Positions 48,302 through 60,919 are shown, counted from the first letter of the stretch. The stretch is 64,000 nt of DNA from Luzula sylvatica (GCA_946800325.1 OX326956.1:45585552-45649551), one strand, 5' to 3'. Made by a program: numbers and translations. Notes: generated from the letters alone by a model not told the origin.

Positions 48302-48668
48302 TTGAATCTTCGAATTATAGAATTTCTGTCGTGATTTAAGAATATTTGAATTCTAGTAATTTGTCATTCATTTTATAAGCTTGGAATTTGGTTTGTGGTA
48401 AAATCAGTTTAGAAATAAGGTTTGGTTGGAAAGGATGTTTACACAGAATCTTGCAATTGGTGCAATGCTTAAATGGATTTTTATATTTAATTTTAATAGT
48501 TTGTAATATTTAATAAATTAAGTAGATGCAGGATTTGTTCTCAAACTTGCACATATGCGGGTTTTTTTGTATGATTTACATGGCTACAAGATCTATGAAC
48601 TATTCAGCTCGATTTTATGAATTTTGAGGGATGAATTGAATTGTTTCCTGTAATTATTGACTAAAAAC
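48302..48668. other. 3' region of DEG7
   Basis: AT-rich sequence directly after the stop codon, the likely 3' UTR and termination region. No clear poly(A) signal stands out among several AATAAA-like words. Confidence 0.4.
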
Positions 48669-49923
48669 AGGAAAATGTACATCACGGTCCTCTTTTCTGT
48701 ACGATCATTGAAAGTGGTAGTGGAAAAAATAGTGGATTGATTAGTGGTATTACTTTTATTGATAATGAAAATTCATTTTTGTTACCTTTCTAACAAATGA
48801 AAAGTTGAAACGTATCATTGAGGTGAAATTTGAGTCAATGTAGACATTCATTCGCGGATGGGAGGATGCGAGGTCATGGTCGTCTTAAATATTCGGCAAA
48901 CATATAGAGGGATTTTGTGTATTTTATTATTATGAAATATAATTTTTTAATTTTTTTTTTTGTATTAATATTTTTAACCTCAAACCCTTTAAAAATAAAA
49001 TTACGTGAGGCGATACTAGTGGCATATTATAGGACTAAAATTATTTGAATTCTATAAATAAAAATGTAAACCATAAACGAAAAAAAAAAACATAATTATC
49101 TTTTCTCTTGGTAGATACTAGATATTGTCCTCCCATCGTGTTTACCTGTCAAATTTTAATTGTAAATAAATAGTCTGTCCATGATATTCGTAATTTAAAA
49201 GAAAGTCCTTTATATTCCCTTATAGGGGCCGTTTGGCAAGAGAGTTAGTAGAGGGGAATTGGATTATAAGGTGGAGGAGAAAAAAATTCTGGAATTAGTA
49301 ATTTTATAGTTTGTTTGGATATCTAAATTATTTTTATTAGGGTTTAGGGATTATGATTTAGTGGAAAAAGCAGGAAAAAGTACATCACGGTCCTCTTTTC
49401 TACACGATCATTGGAAGTGGTAGTGAATAATGGTGGATCGATAGTGGTACTATTTTTATTGATAATGAAAATTCATTTTTGTTACCTTTCTAACTAATGA
49501 AAAGTTGAAACGTATCATTGAGGTGAAATGTGAGTCAATGTCGACATTCATTCGCGGGTGAGAAGGTGCGATGCCATGATCGTCTTAAATATTCAGCAAA
49601 AATATATAGTGATTTAGTGTATTTTATTATTATCAAATATAATTTTTTAATTTTTAATTTTTTGTATTTATATTTTTAACCTCAAAGCCTTTAATAATAA
49701 AATTATGTGAGGCGATACTAGTGGCATATTATAGGACTAAAATTATTTGAATTCTATAAATAAAAATGTAAATCATAAACGGAAATGAAAACATAATTAT
49801 CTTTTCTCTTGGTAGATACTAGATATCGTCCTCCCGTCGTGTTTACCTGTCAAATTTTAATTGTAAATAAATAGTGCCTGTCCATGATATTCGGAATTTG
49901 AAAGAAAGTCCTTTATATTCCCT
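48669..49923. repeat. ~550-bp direct duplication
   Basis: 48669-49220 and 49371-49923 are close copies: both start CAGGAAAA(T/A)GTACATCACGG and end AAGTCCTTTATATTCCCTT. The 150-bp spacer starts with GGGGCCGTTTGGCAAGAGAG, a phrase common at transposon edges in plants. No coding was found in either copy. Confidence 0.85.
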
Positions 49924-50450
49924 TCGACAGTCTATAAGTAAATAAAAATATAAAAGAAAAATCTTAGGTAATATTTATACATGAATAATGCTGGACCATT
50001 CCCATTCTCACTCATAATTTAACTTTATAAAATTATTGACATGCAGGATCCACGTCTACTTTATTCTTAACGATCCCAGATTTATATTTAAATTGACCAA
50101 AATATAATTTTCAGATGTATTATCCAAAATAAAAGCCAAATGGTTTGAAATACAAATATGAACAATCCAAATCCAAATAACAAAAATTATACAGCAGTTT
50201 ATTCAAATCTTGAATTGATCCATACCATAATAAATCTCCAATTTTTAATCCTAGACCACTCTGAATAGAATTTGATCACGATTAACAACACAAAATTCAC
50301 TTTCAGATGTTTCGCCAAGTTACAAACCTCTATTTTGCCAAACTAATCGTCGCAACAGCTAGATATGCAAATTCAACAAAAACCAATGTTTTTTTTGCCT
50401 ATGAGATTTTAGGCTAATACATCAAAAATATTCTTTCCCAACTAACAGTA
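49924..50450. other. intergenic DNA before the peptide locus
   Basis: AT-rich, no gene. The last part shares sequence with the region upstream of the second first-exon near 52690. Confidence 0.4.
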
Positions 50451-50451
50451 G

Positions 50452-50459
50452 TATAAATA
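50452..50459 (+). promoter_or_regulatory. TATA box of peptide exon 1, copy 1
   Basis: TATAAATA, 49 bp before the ATG at 50501. The same context (AGTAGTATAAA) recurs at 52701. Confidence 0.65.
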
Positions 50460-50500
50460 TAGCTTGTGGACGTGTTTTTTCATAGATAGCAAAGAGTAAG

Positions 50501-50579
50501 ATGAAATCTTACATTAAATCCGCTATTATTATATTTGTAATATTGGGGATCACAATTCTGAGCGGCATATCCGTCGAAG
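50501..50579 (+). CDS. signal-peptide first exon, copy 1 (no own second exon)
   Basis: The exon starts MKSYIKSAIIIF, continues VILGITILSGISVE and ends after the first base of a Gly codon at a GGTCTC donor. It is a near-twin of the exon at 52755-52833, with the same length (79 nt) and splice phase. It encodes a typical short secretory signal peptide. Between it and the twin there is a solo LTR (50690-51838), and no second exon was found there. It is either a truncated duplicate or an alternative first exon that could splice to 53734, since the phases agree. Confidence 0.55.
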
Positions 50580-50689
50580 GTCTCTTTTCAGTTTTTCCTT
50601 TTCCTTTTTTTTTTTTTTTTAATTGAAAGATGTGTTTACAACATAAATTATTTCGTTCCCACCGTAAAAGACTAAATCGAGCTTAATAT

Positions 50690-51838
50690 TATTGGGAATC
50701 GATCCGACCTCGGACTCGCAGCGGATATGAAGGCCCGGTTCGATTTTCAAATTTCGAGATCACGCCTCGACTTTGATGGTACGATGCAAAATAGGATAGA
50801 CGATTATCAGCGTAAAATTGATCACGCACGGCGGATTGATCACTCGCATCCTTACCTTCTCCGGTGTCACGTTGGTGACTATCCCGTGCGTCCCATATCA
50901 CACGTCTCCCACCGTCTTGACACGTCTCCGATTATCTTCCTGCGTCCCATACCCACACGCTTCCACAATCTTTTACTCCTTCGGTTTGATCACAAACGAA
51001 GAGCCACAAGTGTCGCTCCTCTACCCGTATCCACCGTGAGTCGTGGCACCTCGGTCGCGGATGCACCTGTCTAGACGATGCACCGGCGAACTTGCTTGAT
51101 CGCGTTTGATTCTCTAATCTGAGAAAACTCATTTTCTCTTTCTCTCTTTCTCATCGCACTCTTTCAACTCTTTGATATAATGAATTATCTGAATTGAACT
51201 TCAATTAACTGAAATTAACTTCAGAATAGACTGAATGGAAGAGAGAGAAACATCACATATATATACTAGATAGGATAAGAATAAGTCAAAAGGTATGTAT
51301 ATCTACTATACAAATTTTCAAACAGAAAACTACGTGTATCATTTTAGTATTCTGTTGAAACGAAATTGCAAAATCGTTCCAACCGACTTCAACCTTCACG
51401 AAATTTGTAGATAATCTTATTATCTTTCCAAACCAATATGGCCCAGCCCAATTGGAGTTCGGATGCCAAAGTTATGTCGGTTTTACTAACTGTATGTCAA
51501 ACTGTCGCAACCTTTCGGTATTCCATTAAAACAAAAATGATAAATCGCTCAAATAAAATATCTTTCTTCATGAAAGTTCTAGATAATCTTATTATCTAAT
51601 TAACCCAATTTGAACCATTCAAATCTGAGTTGTTATCTAAAAGTTATGCCAGGTTTACTAAAACTGCTTAAAACTGAATTTTCTGGTTTTCTTAATAAAA
51701 CCGTTTTTTATCAATTTAACTATATATATCCAATATACATATGTGCATCTAATATACACATTATTTATGTCCACGAACGCTTACGTTTGTTTGTCCTTAT
51801 ACGTACCATTTTACCGTTGATCAACTGTATTTCCTTCA
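50690..51838 (-). mobile_element. solo LTR, copia-type family A (copy 3)
   Basis: Inverse copy of the LTRs at 5345 and 29822, 1149 bp. It starts TATTGGGAATC (family: TGTTGGG) and ends ATTTCCTTCA. An exact 5-bp duplication AATAT (50685-50689, 51839-51843) flanks it. It lies just after peptide exon copy 1, in what would be its intron. Confidence 0.9.
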
Positions 51839-51843
51839 AATAT

Positions 51844-52690
51844 CCACCTCAAAACAATGTTAATTATATATCACATTTTCATTAATTAGGTTACATATAT
51901 TAAATATTAATTATTAATTATATTAGTGTTATAATATAAATATAGGATGACGATATAACAAGTGTTAAATTGGCTAAATTGAGAGCGATTTTAATTTTAT
52001 TTAATCAAATGACCACTATATTCATATTTATGGAAATTGATATTTATTATATTTATATACTATTATTTATATCTTCTATGAATAATGCAAAAAAAAAAAA
52101 AATCCTAATATTGTGAGAAAACCAAATCTAACCAATATATATTAATTTTCATATTTAAATACATATGACATGTCACAATTTAATTATTTTTTTATGATGA
52201 AAAAATAAAAAATAAAAATATTTTTTATATATGAAAGATTTTTTTTGCATGATTTATGGAAAGTGATAATTTAATAGATAAATATAAGAAATATCAATCA
52301 TCAACTCATCATTAACAGGAAAAACTATGAATTCTCCCATTCTCATCTAATGTTTTGTTAAAATATCGGGAAAACTATGAATACAGATGTGTGATGAATA
52401 AGAAATCTAAATTAATATTTTCCTCGCATGTTAAATGCTAATATATTAAAATATGTGTACTTTATTTAACATATTAACATAATTAACATGATAATTAACT
52501 AAACACACGTAATTAAAAATGAATTAGTATTAAATTAATAATCGTTAAATTCAAATAAATATTCATTATATATTCATTAATTGCTTATTACGTGATACAT
52601 ATTAATTATCATTTTAATTAAACGTTTAATTAGTATATAGAGGATGTGGTGGTGAAATCCGGGGCATGCTAAATGGCCCTCAATCATTTT
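51844..52690. other. AT-rich DNA, nothing recognised
   Basis: Searched for a second exon belonging to the peptide exon at 50501 and found none. No repeat ends identified. Confidence 0.45.
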
Positions 52691-52704
52691 CAGACCAAGA
52701 GTAG

Positions 52705-52713
52705 TATAAAATA
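52705..52713 (+). promoter_or_regulatory. TATA box of peptide exon 1, copy 2
   Basis: TATAAAATA, 50 bp before the ATG at 52755. Confidence 0.65.
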
Positions 52714-52754
52714 GCTTGTGAACATGTATTTTTTCATACATAGCAAAGAGCAAG

Positions 52755-53966
52755 ATGAAGTTTTGTATTAAATCCATCATTATAATATATATAATATTGG
52801 TGATCACAATTCTCAGCGGCAGATCCGTCGAAGGTCTGTTTTCATTTTCTTTTTTTTGTTCTTTTTTTTTTTTTTTCCGAATTTATATAAGGTGAATTGC
52901 ACAAAGCGAACTATTTTTTGGCCATATCTTTTTTAATTGAAAGATGTTTTTACAATATGAATTATTTTGTTCTCACAAAAAGAACTTAACCTTGGCCAAG
53001 ACCAAGAGTACTCAAAACTCAGATTCTTTTTCTTTCGTAAAGACAGAGACTAAGATATTTAATTAAGTACAAAAAATTTAAAATTTAATGATTTTTCACC
53101 ATTAAATTTGTATTGAGATTTTTGCATTTAATGATGTGCATAAAATTTCATAATCATCATAAGAAAACATAAATTTCAATACAAATTAAATGATGAAAAA
53201 GTACTAAGTATCAAATCTCTTGTACTTAAAATAAATGTTAATTAACCCAAATATGTTAATTCAAATCCTAATTAATCCAAACCAATTAATCATAATTCTA
53301 ATTAATCAAAAAACGATTGGATTACCTGAAATAGTGATGTCATAGATGCAGGGACGGATCAAGAATCAATATAAATATATATATATGCAGCTTGAGGGTC
53401 TTGAACTCAAGACCCTTCATCTCCCAAAAATCAATTTTAGCACTAGATTTCTTTAATCTTTGTGAAATACAAACAAATTTATCATATTTATTAATTTTCA
53501 AACAAACAAAATCACCTTATTTTTTCGCTAACGCATCGATTCTTAATTTGGGAAGGAAGGGGGGGGAGGGGGGACCTCCTGCTCCCTCCCTCCCTCTAGA
53601 TCCGCCACTGCATCGATGGTAAAATAAAGGGTGTGGTGGGGAAAAATATAATTTCCCATAAATTTTTCATACCAACCGTGTTTAGTATTATTTTTCATCT
53701 TTCTATTGTACTTTGTTTTTTTTACTTGTCAAGGAGCTGAATGGAGGGTATGTGGAAATAAATATCGTTGTCCTGGAACACTAAATCCCAATAGGCCAGG
53801 AGAACCCTATGGTCGGCCAGGAGAACCCTATACTAGGCCATGTACCAAAGGTGACTGTTATCAGACGCCACCCTCTCCTGATCAGACGCCATCCTCTCCT
53901 GATCAGACGCCACCCTCTCCTGATTCATACAAGAACAAAGCAGAAGAGAAGAATGGTGGGAGCTAG
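52755..53966 (+). CDS. small secreted cysteine-bearing peptide, possibly RALF-like, 103 aa
   Basis: Exon 1 is 52755-52833 and exon 2 is 53734-53966, with a GT-AG intron of 900 bp and phase-1 junction giving SVE-GAEWRV. Residues 1-26 form a secretory signal (MKFCIKSIIIIYIILVITIL). The mature part has four Cys in the order VCGNKYRC, then RPCTKGDC. Between them is the duplicated unit GRPGEPY / TRPGEPY-like (RPGEPYGRPGEPYTRPC). The tail has three copies of QTP(P/S)SPD and ends charged (KNKAEEKNGGS). The paired cysteines and PY-R-C spacing recall RALF peptides, but the YISY motif and RRXL cleavage site are absent, so the family call is tentative. The intron carries a hAT MITE (53349-53610). A twin of exon 1 with its own promoter lies 2.25 kb upstream. 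Confidence 0.65.
53349..53610. mobile_element. hAT-type MITE in the peptide-gene intron
   Basis: Ends CAGGGACGGATC and GATCCGCCACTG are inverted. Flanks CATAGATG (53341-53348) and CATCGATG (53611-53618) are an 8-bp duplication with one change. The interior is non-coding with a G-rich stretch. Confidence 0.8.
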
Positions 53967-54067
53967 ATGTCTAAAAGTAATCACAAAAAATCATGATTGT
54001 CAAAATGAAATGATTAATATGTATAATATTAGGGAGTTTCTATCGTATCCTTTTTTGCTCTTATCAT

Positions 54068-54203
54068 CTGTGTTACACGGATACGGTCATACGGCGACGC
54101 GTATCGGATACGACGATACGGCAATTTAACATATGCTTTAGGATACGATACGGATACTGCGATACGGCTAAATTCGATTTTTTGAAGTATCCGCGCAACA
54201 TAG
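54068..54203. mobile_element. 136-bp hAT-type MITE
   Basis: The 17-bp ends CTGTGTTACACGGATAC and the complement of CTATGTTGCGCGGATAC are inverted. An exact 8-bp duplication CTTATCAT (54060-54067, 54204-54211) flanks them. The interior repeats GGATACG / CGATACGG. The host sequence (GGGAGTTTCTATCGTATCC) resembles the end of MITE family M. Confidence 0.85.
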
Positions 54204-54211
54204 CTTATCAT

Positions 54212-55047
54212 ACATCTATAAAATTGAGGTTAATTTAACAGCTCTGATTAAATCTTCTAATGCAAGTTTTTTTGATAATATTTTGAAACACCCTCATTTG
54301 AAGGGTAAAATAGTAATTTCTAAACACTTTTCATAGCCCTCCGTTTCTCTCTCCTTCCTTTCCTGTACCAGGATATCTCTCCCCTCCTAGTCCTCTCTCT
54401 CTCTCTCTCTCTCCCCTCCCATTGCAGTGATAGAGCTGATGATATATATATGATTGGCACATGGTTACTTGCCTTGGCTAATTATACACACGACAAGTAT
54501 TTATCAATTAAGTGGGTACAAATCTTTGCTCTAAGGTTATTTAGGTTGAGTAGTAAATTGATCATTTTAATCAGAAATTTTTGAAAGGGTTCACCCTAAT
54601 AATGACCTGAAATTCACCGAGCTACAAAACAATCCCTCATTGAAAATTCGGATTAGAACTACCAACACAAATTGCTTTTGTACCAAATTCTGAATTCTTA
54701 GTGGCCAAATAATATATTGTTCATATTATATTTTTTTAGTCAAATTTCATTGAATCATCATTTTAAATTATAAGACAATTTTATGCATGGTTTTTCTAGA
54801 AAGTGTTCACACATAATAAAGATATTTTCTCTAAATTGGATGATGTAATTGTTAAATAGTCGGAATTTAGCTATAAATATAATTCGTATAATTTATATTT
54901 AGGCAAGATTTCTCTTCTACACGTAGTCTCAAATTATAAGACAATTATGTAACTCGTCATCTTTTAATTCAGTTCTACTTTCATTTCTCAAATCGTACAT
55001 GTTTGAAAAAAAAAATTAAGATATTTATATGTTTCCTGATTTAATTG
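54212..55047. other. intergenic DNA with CT microsatellite
   Basis: Contains a TCTCTCTC run near 54394 and AT-rich sequence. No gene is supported. Confidence 0.4.
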
Positions 55048-55405
55048 CGAAGACAAGTATGGGGACGAGCCTCTAGACTATGGGGAAAATGAGGACGAAT
55101 TGCAGGCCCGAGACGGACCTCTCTAGGAGGTGCAATAATCGGAGTCTTATTTTGAAGCCATTAGGGCTTAGTTTGTCTTAATTATGTTAATCAAACTATT
55201 TAATTTTTTATCCATCCTTTCTTGGAATGTTCGGGGTCTAGGCAACAAAAGAAAGTGTGATTTAGTTAAAGATTCTAATCGTTTAGCTAAATGCAACATA
55301 TATTGCCTTCAAGAGACCAAACTCGACTCTCTTAACTTCTTTCAAATGCGACAAGTTTGTCCACCTCACATTCTTAACTTCGAAAAAAAAGATGCGCACT
55401 CAACG

Positions 55406-55439
<34 letters not shown>

Positions 55440-58400
55440 GTATCTTAACGGCATGGTCCAATGACTTCTCTTTAGTCCACTCCCAAACAAGCGAATTCTC
55501 TCTCTCAACCACCTTCAAACTAGCCAATGGTTTTGCTTTCGACCTAACAAACGTATATGGACCAAATGCGTCCGAAGCTAAACTTCGTTTTTTAGATGAA
55601 ATCCTAACAACTTGCCGTGGATTGTGGTGGGCGATTTCAATCTAATTCGGTATTCAAATGAGTCGACCGGAAATGGTCACTTAAGTACTCACATGACGGC
55701 CTTTGAAGATCTTATTAATAGACATGGCCTCTTTGAGATCCCGTTGGAGAACCGAGAATACACATGGTCGAGCAAGACTCCTTCTCCAACATTATCCAAA
55801 CTAGATAGAACTTTGTACTCTCACCACTTCGTTCCTCTCAACATCATACCTGCTCTTAACGCCTTACCCATGGTGACTTCGGACCACTCTCCGATCAAAC
55901 TCACCATTTCGCTACCATCTTATCAAAAGCCGGTCATGCGATTAGAAAGATTTTGGCTCCATAAGCAAGCAATCAAGGAGCTTTTTGCGGAATGTTGGGA
56001 CACCACTCCCCCCAATGACAACTCTGCAAAAAAATTTATAGTCAAAATAACTACAACTACGGGAATCCTTCACTCATGGGCAAAAGATCACATTCCTCAT
56101 GTGGATCAAAACTTGAAAGAATGTAAGGATTTCATAGCACTTCTAGACACACTAGAGGAATCTCGCCGTTTAAATAATAATGAATTCTCCTTGAGAATTC
56201 AATTGCGCATAAAAGCTCAAGAAGCGGCGCTCCTCTCGGAGTCGCGTTGGCAACAACGGTCCTCATCCAATTGGGTAAAGTTGGGGGACAAAAATAATTA
56301 TTACTTTCACGCACTTGCATCGGCTAGGCGAAATAGGAACTACATATCTACTCTTATGGCACATGGCCAATCAATATCGGGGAATAGCAATCTCGTGAAT
56401 GTAGCTTACCAACATTTCCGAGCACTCATGGGAATATGCGGAAATCACACCATTGCCAATCTCTCTATATTATTCCCAACAAATCACATAATCGAACCCC
56501 TTATATGCTTGGTTGAACCTTTCTCCGAAGAAGAAATCAAAAGGGTGGTAGATCACTTAAAGACCGGCAAATCCTCGGGTCCGGATGGCTTACCAAACGA
56601 GTATGTCAAACTTTTTTGGACAAGCATGAAACCCGACTTGGTACGCATGATCAATGATTTCATGATAATAAACTTGATGTTTGGCGTATTAACCAAGCAT
56701 GCCTTACCCTACTTCCCAAGTGTGATGATCCGAGCGCATTGGATCACTATCGCCCGATTAGTGTCATCAACGCCCCGATCAAAATCATCACCAAACTGCT
56801 AGCAAATAGGCTACAACCACACCTACCTTCGCTAGTTCACGCTAATCAATCGGCTTTCATTAAGGCTAGATCCTCAATTGACTCATTCCTAGTAGCGCGA
56901 GAAATTCTCCACTTCTACACAAGAATGAAGATTCCCGTGGTCATGATAAAGATTGACATCAAGAAGGCTTTTGACAACATCTCATGGCCTTTTTTGTACA
57001 ATCTCCTAGAGGTCAAAGAGTTTCCTCCAAAATGGATAGAGTGGACAAGAAACATCCTCATCTCTTCATCTTCATCTATTAAAATCAATGGTCACTACTC
57101 TCCGTACTTTTTTCACCAAAAGGGCTTATGCCAAGGTGACCCTCTTTCCCCCCTCCTCTTCAATCTATCCATTGATACACTACAAGCTATTATCCGTAAC
57201 ATAAATCCGATGATCACGTGTGTAGCTCGACTTGAAACTCAACTCTTACAATACGCCGATGACACGGTATTATTTGTAGAGGCTTCTCCCAATAACCTTT
57301 AAATAATATTCATGGCGCTAGACATCTTTTCCAAGATTACGGGTTTAGAAATTAATCGAGAAAAGACGTCGTTCACTCCGATAGCGATCCCCGAACATTT
57401 AGAGCTAGATATATGTCGATTATTGGGATGCGCCAAGAAAACGTTACCGATTCCTTATCTTGGTATTCCTCTATCAACAAAGAAGCCAAATGTGGCAACT
57501 TTTACTCCTCTAATACAAATGATACAAGCACGGGTTGCCTCGTGGAAAGGTAAATTGCTCTCTCTTGGAGGTCGTCTCACCTTGGTAAAATCCGTTCTCC
57601 CCTCACTCCCGATTTATCACATGCACACAACCATACTCCCAAAAAAGGTAGTGCAAAGATTGAATCAAATAATTAGAGCTTTCCTTTGGTCCGGCGACGA
57701 AAAGGTTCAAGCCGGAAAGTGCTTGGTGAATTGGAGTAAAGTTTGCTTACCAAAGAAACATGGCGGCTTGGGTATTCTAGATATTGAGACCTCAAACATA
57801 GCTCTCCTCCAAAAAATGCTTTGGAAGTTAGATCTCGAAGGTCCGAACATTTGGAAAGATTGTCTCACTAAGCTTTACGGCATCTCCTCCTCTTCCCAAC
57901 TAATGCATTGCAACTCCGCCTCACTTTCTTTCTTCTTGAAACAATTGAAGGAAGTAGCCCCGGCATACTTAGCTTCAATTGAACCGCCCCCGAACTTGCA
58001 ATGGAACCGGACATCATCTAAAGTTTTCTCCACTTCCTCGGCATATGCATTTCTCCGAAATCCGGGTGTCTCGACCAATTGGCACACCACGCTTTGGGGA
58101 ACCAAAGCTCCGCCAAAGATATTAGTCTTCATATGGTTGGTCATCCTAGGTAGGATTAACACCGCGGATGTACTCCAACGCAAAGGGTGGCCACACAACC
58201 CGTTATGTTCTCTATGTCACCTAACCTTGGAGACCATCCCACACCTATTCATGGATTGTCCTTACACGATATCGGTATGGAACCAAGTGGAAAGCCTTTC
58301 CAATGCTCCTGCTAGTTTCAATCCGCAGGGTTCATTCATTGACTCTTGGCTTCTCAACCGCAATCGCCTGCTCAAGGATCACCAACCCACATGGGATTTG

Positions 58401-58672
58401 TTATGGGCCTCGATGGCATGGGAAGTATGGAAGGAACGGAACAAGCGCATATTCCGTGGTCGCATCGCCACCTCCGAGGTAACGGCAACGAAGGTAATAG
58501 AAAATATTCTTGCGTGGAGAGAAGCGACCAGCCGACAACCGTTGGCTCCGAGGGGTATAGGATAGATGGAGGATTAAATACGTTTGAGTTTTTCTCTCAT
58601 GTATATTTTCGGATGTAAATATTTTTTATTTATTTAAATGAAAATCAGGCTATCTTTTGGTACCCTTCAAAA
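55048..58672 (+). mobile_element. 5'-truncated LINE (L1-type) with broken ORF2
   Basis: It begins with a short open stretch (EDKYGDEPLDYGENEDELQA) ending in a stop at about 55125, probably the end of ORF1. ORF2 starts near 55184 and ends at 58565. A ~105-bp 3' UTR closes with CCCTTCAAAAAAAC. No target duplication was identified. The 5' limit is inferred. Confidence 0.85.
55184..58565 (+). pseudogene. LINE ORF2: endonuclease and reverse transcriptase, frameshifted
   Basis: Domains in order: APE-type endonuclease (LSWNVRGLGN, LQETKL, VYGP, VVGDFN, TSDHSPI), reverse transcriptase (PDGLPNEYVKLFW, DHYRPISVIN, SAFIKARSSIDS, GLCQGDPLSPLLF, and YADD at LLQYADDTVLF), and a C-terminal zf-RVT finger (CSLCHLTLETIPHLFMDCP). 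Breaks: a frame change near 55610 just before VVGDFN, another at about 56655-56680, and an in-frame TAA at 57300-57302, where Gln would be one base away. A run of 32 G (55407-55438) sits in the endonuclease region and may add another frame problem. It is a dead copy. Confidence 0.92.
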
Positions 58673-59170
58673 AAACAATTCCAGGTTCGGACTATTTTTT
58701 GTCATGGTTCTTACTCGGGACCTCGGAATTGACAAGCACACCCCAAAAAATCATTGAGGGACCAATAATAACCGGTCTCTTTTCTGCCCGGTGGTAACCA
58801 ATAGTAATGTATACATATGAGTTGATTATATTTGAATAAGAGATGAAACTGAAAATTATTCAACAATAAAACTCTCTAAAAATATCATTCGATAGTAGAT
58901 CCTTAAAGATTTTATTTTCAATAGTTCCAACAGAAAATACAAAAAAATTATGTTGTTACTGATTGGAGAACAAAAATGTTGAATTCAACACAGAACACTC
59001 TCAACCTAGTCAAGAATCACTGTTAAAATTGATTAATTGGTGGCCAACTAGATAAGATATGAAGATGAAGGTTATACAGAAGAGGGCATATACTGTGTGT
59101 TGGGATTTTTGGAGTTTTTGTTGATTTGATTGGAGAAGATATGTCGGTATTTGAAATTGGGGGGATGTTT
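58673..59170. other. spacer between LINE and gypsy element
   Basis: No gene or repeat end recognised. Confidence 0.4.
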
Positions 59171-60877
59171 TGTCACACCCCAAAAATAAAATGGAAAAGG
59201 GTGCGGCAACACGCCAGTATACAACTCGTATACCACAGGCTCTTATATGATAAATTCACAAAAACATAAATACCACAACTCGAAAACAACGACACACGCA
59301 GATATATACATGCATCACCATAACATATACACACGAACACAAATAAACCTAGCGGAAGCATATAAACACAAACGCGACATAACCAAACACCAAAACTAAA
59401 CAAGATGTCGCATAAACAAAAGGCTCGCTGGCCAGAAACGGAAATAAACAAATATACACAAGATGGAGGTTCCGCGATGAAAACGAAACCGTCGCACTCA
59501 CACTCTAGACACCCGCTGCCCCGGAAAATCTGTCCACCATACCTAGACTCAAAACATTCAAATAAAATGGTTAGTCACGGAAGTGACTAAGTGAGTGAGT
59601 TTTGAGCCTAGCTTATTAAGATCGACCTTTTACATGCTAGTCAAAAACCTCGCTCAAAATAATCGAAATCATAAATCATATATGTATATAAATACTTCTC
59701 AAAGTACTTGCCCCGGCTTTTCGAAATCAAAATCACTTACCTTCATACATAATCATATACATACTAATACTTTTACCGGGGTGAGGGCGCAAATAACACT
59801 CGACTGAAGTGCCAACCCCGAGTGAATAGCGAATCACAAACGGGCTGGAACATAACATAAAGCTCGGGAAGCGCGAATTCCCTACAAAAAAATGAGCTGA
59901 CGACGGATATCCATGCGCCACAGCCAGACCCCACCATAAAGAGGGCGCCACGGGGTCGGGACTTTGCACTACATCAAGTTTGCTACGCAATTCCCTCCAT
60001 AGAGCGCCACGGGGTCACGCGACACTACACCTATCAAACTAAAACATACCGGAGGAGCCGCGTATGTACACATAGGACCCTCTTTCAAAACCGTAAGCCC
60101 AGCTTACGTTTTATCAAATTCTACATACATATATATGATCAAATCTACATAATATATATTTTGTTGAGGTAACACGGTTTTTAAAGCAAAATACGGATTT
60201 GTAAAGCGAGAACCCTAGACTATCAAGTAAGGTCTAGAAACGCTCGTAATTGGATTCTTAATAAGAGAGAAGTGAAAGTAGCACTCACCTAATGGAAAGA
60301 AACTCGACAAATACACGATTAAACGAAACGACGCAGAAAATGGAGCAACTTGAAACGTCGATGGAATTCTTCTTTTGATCTTCCCAACTCGTAAAACTCA
60401 ACCTCTCGAAGATGATGACACTTTTCGTTTTGCGAAATCTCCTCTTTTCCTTGCTTTCTCCTCTTTTTCTCTCTTGTTTTCCTTAGGGTTTCATGAGTTT
60501 TAATGAAGGCAATGGATGGATGGAGAGAGACAACAAGCTGGCCGACTAAGTAGTTAGTGGAATTGTACTTTACATACATAACCCCCTACTTTGATATAAT
60601 TCCTAATAATTCAATTTACACCTATTTGAGGCTTATTTTGCAAACTCTACTTATTTGTGTTATTAATGGTTGGGTAATTATGCAATTAAGTCCCTATCAT
60701 ATATATATTTAAATAACCATAAAAATGAAATTACGATTATACCCTTTTGACAACTTTGACGCATAAGGAGTCGGTTTTGATCGTGGGACGAATCGTATTT
60801 AACATGGGTCTTATATTCTGGGATTTTAGGACTAATATTTCACAAATATCAAAACCCTATTTTTGATATTTATTACA
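59171..60877 (-). repeat. 3' LTR of the gypsy element
   Basis: On the minus strand it begins TGTAATAAATATC at 60877 and ends TTGGGGTGTGACA at 59171, 1707 bp. The base pairs next to it on the outer side are TGTTT; the partner duplication is outside view. A GCGCCACGGGGTC block is duplicated internally (59945 and 60004). Confidence 0.82.
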
Positions 60878-60919
60878 TTATTCCCCCCTTAAAGAAAGTT
60901 TAGTCCCTAAACTTGATAT

